A DNA stretch of 64,000 nt from Pseudobacillus wudalianchiensis (GTDB lineage: Bacteria > Bacillota > Bacilli > Bacillales > Domibacillaceae), in the NCBI RefSeq assembly GCF_001685015.1, contig NZ_MAYT01000031.1, forward strand, positions 66,791 to 130,790. Direction: 5' to 3'. The notes beneath the pieces were generated by a model, which was not told the origin of the DNA, searched no databases, and worked only from the letters and a program-made list of their open reading frames with translations. This document shows positions 35,116 to 42,498 of this stretch, piece after piece. Positions within the stretch are counted from its first letter, which is position 1; every line of letters begins with the position of its first letter. Both the position numbers and the translations under genes were made by a program.

Positions 35116-36012
35116 ATGGAAACGATTCACATTGAATATCCAAACCAAATTCCCACACAAGCTGGATCAGCTCCTTGTGTACTGGCACTCGGTTTTTTCG
35201 ACGGAGTCCATATCGGGCATCGCGGCATTCTTGAGGCAGCAAAAGCAGCAGCAAGAAAAAAGGGATATCAATTCAACGTTATGACTTTTTTTCCTCATCC
35301 GAAAGATATTCTCTTTCCGGACCAGGGGCCTATGACTTACTTGACGCCGCTGCCAGTAAAAGAAGAGCGTTTTCAGGAACTTGGTGTTGATCAATTATTC
35401 ATTGTGAAATTTACTCCGGACTTTGCAAAGTTATCCCCTGAAGATTTTATTGAACACTATATTATGGGGCTTCACTGCAAACATGTAGTGGCCGGATTTG
35501 ACTATCACTATGGCCATAAAGGAAAAGGCAACATGGAAACACTCACCGAAGCAGGACGAGGCAAGTTTGAAGTGACAACAGTTCAGAAAATTGAACAGCA
35601 AGCTCAAAAAATCAGTTCGACAGCGGTCCGTGAGTTGTTAGCTGCTGGGAAAGTAGAGTGTGCTTCAGAGTTGCTCGGCTATGCTTACGAGGTGAGAGGT
35701 GAAGTAAAGCAAAACTCTTTATTCTATAAGAACCATCAATTTATCAAGGCGGATATTGCGGAAGAGTACCGCTTGCCAAAGCTGGGTGTGTACCGCGTGG
35801 AAGCAGAAATAGAGGGCCGGGTGTATGAAGGTGTTTGCCATCAGATGTCTATAACAGACCGTCAGCCGTCTTTGCTTATTCAGCTGAAAGATTGTTTCAC
35901 CGATACGTACGGAAAAAAAGTAAACATCAAATGGCTGAAATACATGTTTGGCAAGCAAAGTGAAACCTCTGAAGTGAGTGACTATATTCAACGAGATGAA
36001 ATGGTCATTTAA
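35116..36012 (+). CDS. RibF-like FMN adenylyltransferase (FAD synthase) paralogue in the hpa operon
   Basis: A 298-residue RibF-family protein. The N-terminal nucleotidyltransferase domain is intact: GFFDGVHIGHRGIL, FFPHPKDIL, the FIEHYIMGLHCKHVVAGFDYHYGHKGKG block and SSTAVRELLAAGKV. The C-terminal riboflavin-kinase domain lacks the usual GRGLGFPTAN-type nucleotide motif; instead it has GEVKQNSLFYKNHQF. It probably makes FAD from FMN but no longer phosphorylates riboflavin. Placement right after hpaC suggests dedicated FAD supply to the HpaBC hydroxylase. GTG 35107 is an alternative start, but ATG 35116 has better spacing from AAAGGGG. Confidence 0.85.
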   Translation: METIHIEYPNQIPTQAGSAPCVLALGFFDGVHIGHRGILEAAKAAARKKGYQFNVMTFFPHPKDILFPDQGPMTYLTPLPVKEERFQELGVDQLFIVKFTPDFAKLSPEDFIEHYIMGLHCKHVVAGFDYHYGHKGKGNMETLTEAGRGKFEVTTVQKIEQQAQKISSTAVRELLAAGKVECASELLGYAYEVRGEVKQNSLFYKNHQFIKADIAEEYRLPKLGVYRVEAEIEGRVYEGVCHQMSITDRQPSLLIQLKDCFTDTYGKKVNIKWLKYMFGKQSETSEVSDYIQRDEMVI

Positions 36013-36044
36013 TGGCCGCTTGGTTAATAAATAAAAGAGAAACT

Positions 36045-36070
36045 AGGGGAGCAGTCATATGTCTCCCCTT
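36045..36070 (+). terminator. Stem-loop after the RibF-like gene, weak terminator or processing site
   Basis: AGGGGAG pairs with CTCCCCT around 11 nt, followed only by TTCACCC. Without a T run it is unlikely to stop all transcription into hpaG1. Confidence 0.45.
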
Positions 36071-36166
36071 TCACCCTGTCCAGAATTTCTTTATAAAAAA
36101 GTTCTGTTCACAAAGTTCCATGAAGAAAAGGGCTAGAAAGAATATTGCCAAAGGAGTGGAAGAAAG

Positions 36167-36958
36167 ATGATAACAGCAAACGTGAAATTTCAAGGCACGC
36201 TGCAATCAGATGAAATTAATGTGAAACTGACGGAAGGTGTCATTGAAAAAGAAGGTCAGTCATTCAGCTTTGAACAATTAGCTGTTGATGCACCGGTTTC
36301 CGGAACGGTTTATGGCACGCTTTTAAACTATAAAGGAGCTTTGGAAGCACTGGGAGAGGCGGTGAATGAAGCGCCTTATAAAGCAGCTCCTAAAGCACCT
36401 ATTCTTTACATTAAGCCAGCTAACACGATTAATAGCCATAATCGGCCGATTCTACTTCCAGAAGGAGTTGAAGCGCTTGAAATGGGAGCGGCACTTGGTA
36501 TTGTTATTGGCCGTACAGCTACACGGGTAAGTGAAGAAGAGGCACTGGACTATGTAGCGGGCTATACGGTGGTGAATGACGTCAGCATTCCACATGAAAG
36601 CGTCTATCGCCCGGCAATCCGCCAAAAAGCACGCGATGGCTTTTGTCCAATCGGCCCATGGATCGTAAAGCGGGAAGCGGTTCAACATCCTGATCAGGTA
36701 CATACACGCGTATATATTAATGGAGAATTGCGTCAAGAAAATACAACAGCAAACTTAATTCGCCCAGTTGCTAAATTATTGGCAGACGTAACAGATTTCA
36801 TGACGCTGCGCGTCGGGGATACGCTTCTTGTAGGTGTTCCTGAAGAGGCACCGCTTGCTAAAGCGGGAGATGTTGTCCGTATTGAAATAGAGGGAGTAGG
36901 CGTGCTAGAAAATACGATTGTACCTGAAAAAGAACCAGCAGAGGGGGGCTTAAAATGA
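36167..36958 (+). CDS. hpaG1: HpaG N-terminal subunit type FAH-fold enzyme (isomerase/decarboxylase)
   Basis: A 263-residue fumarylacetoacetate hydrolase-fold protein. It has YGTLLNYKGALEAL, YKAAPKAPILYIKPANT and DVSIPHESVYRPAIRQKARDGFCPIG, which match the N-terminal half of the fused E. coli HpaG. That bifunctional enzyme decarboxylates 5-oxopent-3-ene-1,2,5-tricarboxylate and isomerises the product. Here the two halves are separate genes overlapping by 4 bp (ATGA). RBS is AAAGGAGTGG. Confidence 0.9.
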   Translation: MITANVKFQGTLQSDEINVKLTEGVIEKEGQSFSFEQLAVDAPVSGTVYGTLLNYKGALEALGEAVNEAPYKAAPKAPILYIKPANTINSHNRPILLPEGVEALEMGAALGIVIGRTATRVSEEEALDYVAGYTVVNDVSIPHESVYRPAIRQKARDGFCPIGPWIVKREAVQHPDQVHTRVYINGELRQENTTANLIRPVAKLLADVTDFMTLRVGDTLLVGVPEEAPLAKAGDVVRIEIEGVGVLENTIVPEKEPAEGGLK

Positions 36959-37749
36959 AGAGAGCGAAAGTGGCTTATGCAGGAGCGATTCATGAAGCTG
37001 TGGAGAAAGACGGCCGCTTACAGCTAAATGATGGCCGGATTGTCGAAGAACAAAATGTTGTATGGCTTCCGCCAGTAGAACCGAGAACTGTCTTTGCTTT
37101 AGGGTTGAATTATGCCGACCATGCTGCGGAGCTTTCTTTTAAAGCACCAGAAGAGCCTCTTGTTTTCTTAAAAGGGCCAAACACCTTTATTGGACATCGA
37201 GGACAGACGCGGCGGCCAGCAGACGTTGACTACATGCATTATGAATGTGAGCTTGCTGTTGTCATTGGCCGCCCGGCACGGAATGTGAAACGAGAAGAGG
37301 CCTATGAATATGTATCAGGTTATACCGTCGCTAATGATTACGCCATCCGCGACTATTTAGAAAACTACTATCGTCCAAATTTACGAGTGAAAAACCGGGA
37401 TACATGTACACCAATTGGCCCTTGGTTCGTTGATAAAGCAGCTGTTCAGGATCCAATGAATTTGACATTGAGAACGTATGTAAATGGAGAGCTCACGCAA
37501 GAAGGCAACACGAAAGATATGGTTTTTGATATTCCTTATTTAATTGAATACTTGAGCAGCTTTATGACATTGAATGAGGGAGACATCATTTTAACAGGTA
37601 CACCGAAAGGGTCGGTTGATACAAAAGTTGGGGATGAAGTCATTACGGAAATCGAAGGGATCGGCCGCCTGGTGAATACTATTGTTGGAGATGAAACCTT
37701 TGGCATCAAGGAGACTTCTAAAAAGGTAACGTCTCAGCAGACAACATAA
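36955..37749 (+). CDS. hpaG2: HpaG C-terminal subunit type FAH-fold enzyme (isomerase/decarboxylase)
   Basis: A 264-residue FAH-fold protein closely matching the C-terminal half of HpaG: FALGLNYADHAAELSF, PEEPLVFLKGPNT, YMHYECELAVVIG and NDYAIRDYLENYYRPNLRVK, then LTGTPKGSVDTKVGDEV. The metal-binding Glu-x-Glu sits in HYECELAVV. It overlaps hpaG1 by four bases, so it is translationally coupled, consistent with a 1:1 complex replacing the fused enzyme. Confidence 0.92.
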   Translation: MKRAKVAYAGAIHEAVEKDGRLQLNDGRIVEEQNVVWLPPVEPRTVFALGLNYADHAAELSFKAPEEPLVFLKGPNTFIGHRGQTRRPADVDYMHYECELAVVIGRPARNVKREEAYEYVSGYTVANDYAIRDYLENYYRPNLRVKNRDTCTPIGPWFVDKAAVQDPMNLTLRTYVNGELTQEGNTKDMVFDIPYLIEYLSSFMTLNEGDIILTGTPKGSVDTKVGDEVITEIEGIGRLVNTIVGDETFGIKETSKKVTSQQTT

Positions 37750-37764
37750 AAGGGGGAGACCTGC

Positions 37765-38166
37765 ATGCCGCATTTCATTATTGAATATACGGATAATATT
37801 AAAGCAGAGGCGGATATTCCGGCTCTGCTCAAGAAAATCAATCAAACGCTTATTTCCTATGGTGATGTGTTTCCAATTGGGGGCATTCGTTCAAGAGCTA
37901 TTGAACTGCAAGATTATTTCATTGCTGATGGGACAGAAGATGATGCCTTTGTCCATGCTGCGTTGAAAATTGGCGCAGGCCGCTCTGAAGAAGTAAAAAA
38001 AGCGGTGTGTGATGAATTGTTTGCCGTTATAAAAAAACATTTCGCTGATCTTTTCGCTAAGCGTTATTTAGCACTGTCTATGGAGCTAATCGAATTTAGT
38101 GAGGCGGGCACGTATAAACAGAATAATATCCATGCTCGTTACAAAAAAACAGCTTCAGGAAAGTAG
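37765..38166 (+). CDS. hpaF: 5-carboxymethyl-2-hydroxymuconate delta-isomerase
   Basis: A 133-residue tautomerase-superfamily trimer subunit. After Met removal the catalytic Pro1 is exposed (MPHFIIEYTDNI). Conserved GGIRSRAIELQDYFIADGTEDDAFVHAALKIGAGRS and the ALSMELIEF strand match CHMI proteins. It isomerises 5-carboxymethyl-2-hydroxymuconate before HpaG decarboxylation. It lies 15 bp after hpaG2 with RBS AAGGGGGAG. Confidence 0.93.
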   Translation: MPHFIIEYTDNIKAEADIPALLKKINQTLISYGDVFPIGGIRSRAIELQDYFIADGTEDDAFVHAALKIGAGRSEEVKKAVCDELFAVIKKHFADLFAKRYLALSMELIEFSEAGTYKQNNIHARYKKTASGK

Positions 38167-38206
38167 AATGAGACACATACGAAAGAGCTGAGAGCGCAGG
38201 CAGAGT

Positions 38207-38330
38207 GATCAGGCTGATTGATAGTTGTCTTTCGAGATGCAAACCTAACGAATAGCAGAGTGCCCATGAGGAGCATAAGCATGGCAGGCGAGCAAGGAAG
38301 AAAGCGGGCATTTATCAACAGCCTGAAAGC
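38207..38330 (+). repeat. Dispersed repeat family R3, copy 3 (between hpaF and the transporter), foldable
   Basis: A near-perfect terminal inverted repeat: AGGCTG-A-TTGATA at the 5' side and TATCAA-CAGCCT at the 3' side, giving a 12-bp stem with one bulge. Inside is TCT-TTCG-AGA and a CCATG/CATGG stem. This is the best-preserved copy of the family. Confidence 0.7.
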
Positions 38331-38384
38331 TTATTATAGCTTCTTTTCATTTTCGAAGAGGCAGAATAAAAGGAGGAAGTCGTC

Positions 38385-38498
38385 ATGTTTGGTATGGAAG
38401 ATCCAATCATTGCTTTTGCTTGGATTGGCACCATTTTATCGATGGTTGGCTGTGTTGTCTTTGGGGCAGTTATGTGGAATCGCGGAGAAGAGGAGTGA
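38385..38498 (+). CDS. Small symporter accessory membrane peptide (37 aa)
   Basis: A 37-residue single-pass peptide, MFGMEDPIIAFAWIGTILSM in its first part, with one hydrophobic helix (residues 8-29) and a charged C-terminus WNRGEEE. An excellent RBS AAAGGAGGAAG precedes it. It ends 5 bp before the sodium/solute symporter. Small peptides of this kind occur directly before SSS transporters in many bacteria and are annotated as symporter accessory proteins. It was found by translating the gap by eye. Confidence 0.85.
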   Translation: MFGMEDPIIAFAWIGTILSMVGCVVFGAVMWNRGEEE

Positions 38499-38503
38499 GG
38501 TAA

Positions 38504-40081
38504 GTGAATTTTGCTATATTAATCCCGATACTTTTACTTTACTTGGGCATCATGTCGGCACTTGCCTATTATGGTTATAAAACAACAAGGTCGGAAGCGG
38601 ATTACTTAGTCGGAGGAAGAGGCATTAATCCTACTGTTATGGCGCTTTCTTACGGAGCCACTTTTATCAGTACTTCTTCTTTAATTGGTTTTGGCGGTGT
38701 AGCATCCTTATATGGCTTTGGTCTGCTATGGCTTTGCTTTTTAAATATTGTGTTCGGTGTTTTTGTTTCCTTTGTCTTCTTTGGGACGCGCATTCGAAAA
38801 GTGTCTGAGCAGCTGGAGGCTTACACATTTGCTGAGCTTTTAGGAAAGCGCTATCAGTCGAAATTCATCACTGTTTTTTCTGGTATTATTATTTTTGTCC
38901 TAATGCCGGCTTATACGAGCATTGTTTTAGTTGGGGGAGGGCGCTTTCTGCAAGAAACCCTTTCGATGAATTATAATGTGGCACTGTTGGTATTAGCCGT
39001 TATTGTCGGTTTTTATGTGTTAAGCGGCGGGATTAAAGCCGTTATGTATACCGATGCTTTTGCAGCCATTGTTATGTTTGTTGGGATGGCTATCTTCTTG
39101 TTTATGGGCTACAAAGCAGTAGGGGGCGTCATAGCTGGACATGCCGGCTTAACGGCAATGAAGGATCTCGTTCCCCAGTCCTTAGTGGAACAAGGACACC
39201 GCGGCTGGACTTCGATGCCGGAACTGGGTTCTCCCATTTGGTGGACGTTAGTCAGCACAATTGTTATGGGAGTGGGAATTGGTGTGTTGGCGCAGCCTCA
39301 GCTTGTCATGCGCTTCATGACGGTTAAGAATAATCAGGCTCTATACCGTTCAGTCATTGTGGGCGGAGTCTTCATTTTCTTCATGACGGGTGCCGCTTTT
39401 ATGCTTGGACCGATCAGTAATCTTTACTTCCACGAGCATGTAGGAAAGCTTTCTATAGAGGCAGCGAAAGGAAATGTAGACCTCGTGATCCCTGCTTTGA
39501 TTAATCACTTAATGCCAGAATGGTTCGTTTACTTATTTACTTTGACATTGTTATCAGCAGCCATCTCAACGATCAGCTCTCTTATACACTTACAAGGGTC
39601 TGCCTTTGGACAAGACATTTTGAAGAGTTTTGGGGTTACATCATTTTTTGGAATCGATGCTTCCCGCATTGGTGTATTAATTGGGATTGTAGCAGCTGTT
39701 GTGTTGTCTTATGTATTGCCGGGAGGGGTTATCGCACAGGCGACGGCTTTCTGGTTTGGCATATGTGCAGCCGGCTTTTTACCTGTTATGATTGGAGCGT
39801 TCTTTTGGAAAGGTTCCACAAGAGCAGGAGCAAAAGCAAGTATGATCGTTGGTTTCGCCATCAGTATTTTAGGATTTATCTTCTTGCATGAAAAGGAAGC
39901 AGCTGTTCTAGGGCTATCCAAAGCTTTATTCGGAAAAGATACGCTATTAGCTTATCCGATGACACATGTTGACCCTTTATTTTATGCGCTGCCGTTATCT
40001 GCTATCGTCTTCGTCATTGTAAGCTTGCTTACGAAAAAAGAAACAGCAACAGGAGAACAGCACGAAGAACAAGCTGGGTAA
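38504..40081 (+). CDS. Sodium:solute symporter (SSS family), putative 4-hydroxyphenylacetate uptake
   Basis: A 525-residue SSS/LeuT-fold transporter with about 13 transmembrane segments. It shows SEADYLVGGRGINPTVMALSYGATFIS near the N-terminus and LTLLSAAISTISSLIHLQGSAF, the SSS sodium-site region, in the second half. The start is GTG 38504, five bases after the stop of the small accessory peptide. As the last gene of the hpa cluster, it probably brings in 4-hydroxyphenylacetate or a related aromatic acid. The enterobacterial equivalent HpaX is an unrelated MFS protein. Confidence 0.88.
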   Translation: MNFAILIPILLLYLGIMSALAYYGYKTTRSEADYLVGGRGINPTVMALSYGATFISTSSLIGFGGVASLYGFGLLWLCFLNIVFGVFVSFVFFGTRIRKVSEQLEAYTFAELLGKRYQSKFITVFSGIIIFVLMPAYTSIVLVGGGRFLQETLSMNYNVALLVLAVIVGFYVLSGGIKAVMYTDAFAAIVMFVGMAIFLFMGYKAVGGVIAGHAGLTAMKDLVPQSLVEQGHRGWTSMPELGSPIWWTLVSTIVMGVGIGVLAQPQLVMRFMTVKNNQALYRSVIVGGVFIFFMTGAAFMLGPISNLYFHEHVGKLSIEAAKGNVDLVIPALINHLMPEWFVYLFTLTLLSAAISTISSLIHLQGSAFGQDILKSFGVTSFFGIDASRIGVLIGIVAAVVLSYVLPGGVIAQATAFWFGICAAGFLPVMIGAFFWKGSTRAGAKASMIVGFAISILGFIFLHEKEAAVLGLSKALFGKDTLLAYPMTHVDPLFYALPLSAIVFVIVSLLTKKETATGEQHEEQAG

Positions 40082-40104
40082 TAGTTCAATAAATAAGATA
40101 GAGT

Positions 40105-40148
40105 AATCCCCTTTAAGTAGAATGCAACACTACTTGAAGGGGATTTAA
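40105..40148 (+). terminator. Rho-independent terminator of the hpa operon
   Basis: AATCCCCTTTAAGTAG pairs with CTACTTGAAGGGGATT (one mismatch) around 9 nt, followed by TTAATT. It ends the long hpa transcript. Confidence 0.8.
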
Positions 40149-40225
40149 TTATTGATATGGCAAACTTGGAGTGTAAAGCAAGCGGTGTAGAAGGAGGAGG
40201 CCTTTAGCTAAAAGCTCTGTTAATG

Positions 40226-40336
40226 GTAAATGTTATTTTTTAGTTTTAATAGTTGATTAGAGTGGAAGGCGGCGATTTTAGCGGGAAAAACGTCTGCCTG
40301 TAGCAAAAATCAGCAACCAACTGCAAAAGAGCCTAT
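40226..40336 (+). repeat. Dispersed repeat family R1, shortened copy
   Basis: The start (AATAGTTGATTAGAGTGGA, AGGCGGCGA, AGCGGGAAAA) and the end (GCAAAAATCAGCAACC) align with the copy at 62306-62463, but the middle is deleted. The outer GTTGATT and AATCAGC parts are inverted relative to each other. The rest of the gap 40149-40429 shows no gene. Confidence 0.65.
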
Positions 40337-40429
40337 CTAAAAGACGACCAGCCCTTTTATAAAAAGATCTGATCGTCATAAAGAAGGAATGGTATTAATG
40401 AGTAACAATAACGATTTTAGAAAAAGTTC

Positions 40430-40945
40430 TTATTTCACTACTTTTTTAAGAACCTTTGTTTTAATACTTGTTCTAATATTGCCCATTTTTTGGGTGCTGC
40501 TTTTTGGCATCGAAGTCTTAATAGATGAAGCTTTGCTGTCCCACTCTTTAACTGAAATTAAACCATCTTGAGTAAAAACGTGAACCTTTTTATTTTTTTT
40601 AGCTAATTTTTCAATTTTTTTAGCAGCTTGTTGAGATTTTACAGTTTCAGCTACTCCTACTCCTGTGATAAAAGGCCCGACTCCCGGAATAAAACCTGCC
40701 GCCGCCCACGCAACAGAAGCTTTCCAGCTAGAATTTAATTTAGAAGCATAAATGGCTGCATCTTTTGGACCCATAAATAAATCAATCCCGCGAGACTTAC
40801 TGCTGTGTCCACCACCAGAGTATACAGACTCGGCTGCTACATAGGCTTTTTTAGGGCTTGCTGCTTCTGCTGAATGGTTGCTGACAAAAGAGAAGCAGAG
40901 CATAAATAAACTTATGATACAAAGAACCTGAAGGGTTTTTTTCAT
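40430..40945 (-). CDS. Secreted small basic protein of unknown function
   Basis: A 171-residue protein with a clear Sec signal peptide: a KKT start, a hydrophobic core at residues 6-22, and probable cleavage after HSAEAA around residue 29. The mature part has SVYSGGGHSSKSRGIDLF. It also has a hydrophobic glycine-rich helix WAAAGFIPGVGPFITGVGVA (about residues 84-103) and a lysine-rich C-terminus. No family recognised. The glycine-zipper helix plus basic tail is reminiscent of secreted toxins or bacteriocins, but nothing else supports that. RBS AAGGAGTAC. Confidence 0.75.
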   Translation of the reverse strand: MKKTLQVLCIISLFMLCFSFVSNHSAEAASPKKAYVAAESVYSGGGHSSKSRGIDLFMGPKDAAIYASKLNSSWKASVAWAAAGFIPGVGPFITGVGVAETVKSQQAAKKIEKLAKKNKKVHVFTQDGLISVKEWDSKASSIKTSMPKSSTQKMGNIRTSIKTKVLKKVVK

Positions 40946-41253
40946 AGAAATGTACTCCTTTTTTCAAAGTTTAATAGGAAAATATATTCTTCTTGATGAT
41001 GACGAATTTTATCATTATTGTAAATATTGCTAAAACAAAATGATAGAATCATACTAAAAGAGCGAATAAATTTTATGAGAAGAGCTTGATTATTAGTAAT
41101 AAAGTGCAGTTTCCTGAAACTTCTTTTTTTGGTTTAATATGAAAAAGGATAATAAGATAGGTATTAGTTACTTGGTGAACTAAAAATGTAGAAGCATGAA
41201 ATATGCAAGTGAAATGGAACAGACCATTGTGTTAAGGAGGGGGAGAAAGACAA

Positions 41254-41427
41254 ATGGATAAGAAAAAATATTTTATTCTTTTGCTGCCAGCACTTATATT
41301 GCTAATCATACTAGTTTGTTATCTGCCTGCTGGAATGAAGCAGTATGCGATCATGGTACCTTTAGTATTTTGGGCTATTTATTACGGCTGGATACATATG
41401 GAGAGAAAGCATAACAGATCGTCATGA
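41254..41427 (+). CDS. Small two-TM membrane protein (57 aa)
   Basis: A 57-residue protein found by translating the gap. Its N-terminus MDKKKYFILLLPALILLIIL is followed by YAIMVPLVFWAIYYGWIHM, giving two membrane helices with a short loop, and it ends in a basic tail RKHNRSS. The RBS AAGGAGGGGG is strong and a clean terminator follows, so it is probably a real gene. Function is unknown. The region 40946-41253 before it holds only AT-rich promoter sequence. Confidence 0.75.
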   Translation: MDKKKYFILLLPALILLIILVCYLPAGMKQYAIMVPLVFWAIYYGWIHMERKHNRSS

Positions 41428-41452
41428 GATGTTGAGAACGAAATAGGAATGA

Positions 41453-41490
41453 AAAAAACGAGTGAACCTATTAAGGTTCACTCGTTTTTT
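41453..41490. terminator. Bidirectional terminator
   Basis: AACGAGTGAACC pairs perfectly with GGTTCACTCGTT around 6 nt, with A7 upstream and T6 downstream. It serves the small membrane protein and the convergent KGG-repeat gene. Confidence 0.92.
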
Positions 41491-41526
41491 GATTATTCAC
41501 TTCTAGCTTTTCTAACTAAAAGTTAA

Positions 41527-41925
41527 TTAGTCATTATCGCGTTGCTGAGCGCGGGCATTTCCGCCTTTTTCACCGATTTCTTCATAGAAATCCCGGTCGT
41601 GGTTTTCAGAAGTAGCTTCTCCACCTTTGCGTCCAATTTCTTGGTAGAATTCTTTATCATGATTTTCAGAAGTAGCTTCTCCGCCTTTACGTCCAATTTC
41701 TTGATAGAAGTCTTTATCATGGTTTTCAGCCGTAGTTTCTCCGCCCTTGCGTCCAATTTCTTGATAGAATTCTTTATCGTGGTTTTCGGCAGTAGCTTCT
41801 CCGCCTTTACGTCCAATTTCTTGGTAGAATTCTTTGTCATGGTTTTCAGCAGTAGCTTCTCCGCCTTTACGTCCAGCTTCTTCTACACTCATTTTTCTTT
41901 CGTTGTTTTCATTGTTGTTTGCCAT
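41527..41925 (-). CDS. KGG-repeat stress protein (GsiB/YciG-like), five repeats
   Basis: A 132-residue, highly hydrophilic protein built of five or six tandem units of about 22 residues around the core GRKGGEAT-ENHDKEFYQEI, ending EKGGNARAQQRDND. KGG proteins such as B. subtilis GsiB are general-stress hydrophilins. The DNA repeats are in phase with the protein repeats, which explains the repetitive look of the region. A sigma-B-like promoter lies upstream and RBS AAGGAGCTGG precedes the start. Confidence 0.9.
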   Translation of the reverse strand: MANNNENNERKMSVEEAGRKGGEATAENHDKEFYQEIGRKGGEATAENHDKEFYQEIGRKGGETTAENHDKDFYQEIGRKGGEATSENHDKEFYQEIGRKGGEATSENHDRDFYEEIGEKGGNARAQQRDND

Positions 41926-41968
41926 TTTATCCAGCTCCTTTTTTAATTTAATGAATCATGTGGTTTAT

Positions 41969-41994
41969 ATTACCTTTTTATAAACTAATTAAAC
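41969..41994 (-). promoter_or_regulatory. SigB-like promoter of the larger KGG gene
   Basis: On the minus strand GTTTAA, 14 bp, GGTAAT. It differs from the sigma-B consensus (GTTTAA-N12-15-GGGWAW) at one position. Confidence 0.65.
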
Positions 41995-42010
41995 ATTTAT
42001 TTTTTTAATT

Positions 42011-42229
42011 TTATTCGTTAGATTCTCTTTGTTCAGCGCGGGCATTTCCGCCTTTTTCGCCAATTTCTTCATAGAATTCTTTACCATGTTTTTCAGCCGT
42101 GGCTTCTCCGCCCTTGCGTCCGATTTCTTGGTAGAATTCTTTATCATGGTTACGGGCAGTAGCTTCTCCGCCTTTGCGTCCAGCTTCTTCCACACTCATT
42201 TTCTTATCGTTATTATTGTTGTTTGCCAT
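42011..42229 (-). CDS. KGG-repeat stress protein, short paralogue
   Basis: A 72-residue paralogue of the neighbouring gene with two to three KGG units (EAGRKGGEATARNHDKEFYQ and GEKGGNARAEQRESNE). The N- and C-terminal units are nearly identical to those of the 132-residue protein, so the two differ mainly in the number of middle repeats. That suggests local duplication followed by repeat expansion or contraction. It has its own sigma-B-like promoter and RBS AAGGAGAGG. Confidence 0.9.
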   Translation of the reverse strand: MANNNNNDKKMSVEEAGRKGGEATARNHDKEFYQEIGRKGGEATAEKHGKEFYEEIGEKGGNARAEQRESNE

Positions 42230-42275
42230 TTTGTATCCTCTCCTTAAAGTGGAATATTTGTTGTACGCTTCTTAT

Positions 42276-42301
42276 ATAGCCTCTTTAAATTAGTTAAAAA
42301 C
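42276..42301 (-). promoter_or_regulatory. SigB-like promoter of the short KGG gene
   Basis: On the minus strand GTTTTT, 14 bp, GGCTAT. The spacing is the same as in the promoter of the sister gene, with five of six matches in the -10. Confidence 0.6.
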
Positions 42302-42498
42302 ATATAATTATATAAAACGTAAAAACTCCTACTTTTAGCGTGAGTAAAAATATTTGTTTCCTTAAAATGTATAAATATATGTTTGGGATGAAAGGAATGG
42401 TGGTAAACACCAATTTCTTTTTGATAGGTTTATTTTAGGGGAAATGTGGATGTATTATAAGGTAAGAAGAGATATTATTTTCTGAAAAGGAGAGTGCG

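Noticed and set aside
33462-38330. The two foldable elements in the hpa operon as an hpa-specific riboswitch
   Set aside because: A third, reverse copy lies at 9462-9575 between unrelated convergent genes, so a dispersed repeat explains them better than a ligand sensor.
40398-40571. Plus-strand frame encoding a hydrophobic peptide (MSNNNDFRKSSYF start) with a fair RBS
   Set aside because: It is antisense to the 3' end of the secreted-protein gene on the minus strand, whose signal peptide and RBS are convincing. The hydrophobicity follows from the opposite Lys-rich codons.
41542-42247. Repetitive region as a CRISPR array or satellite
   Set aside because: The period follows the KGG protein repeats in frame; there are no unique spacers.
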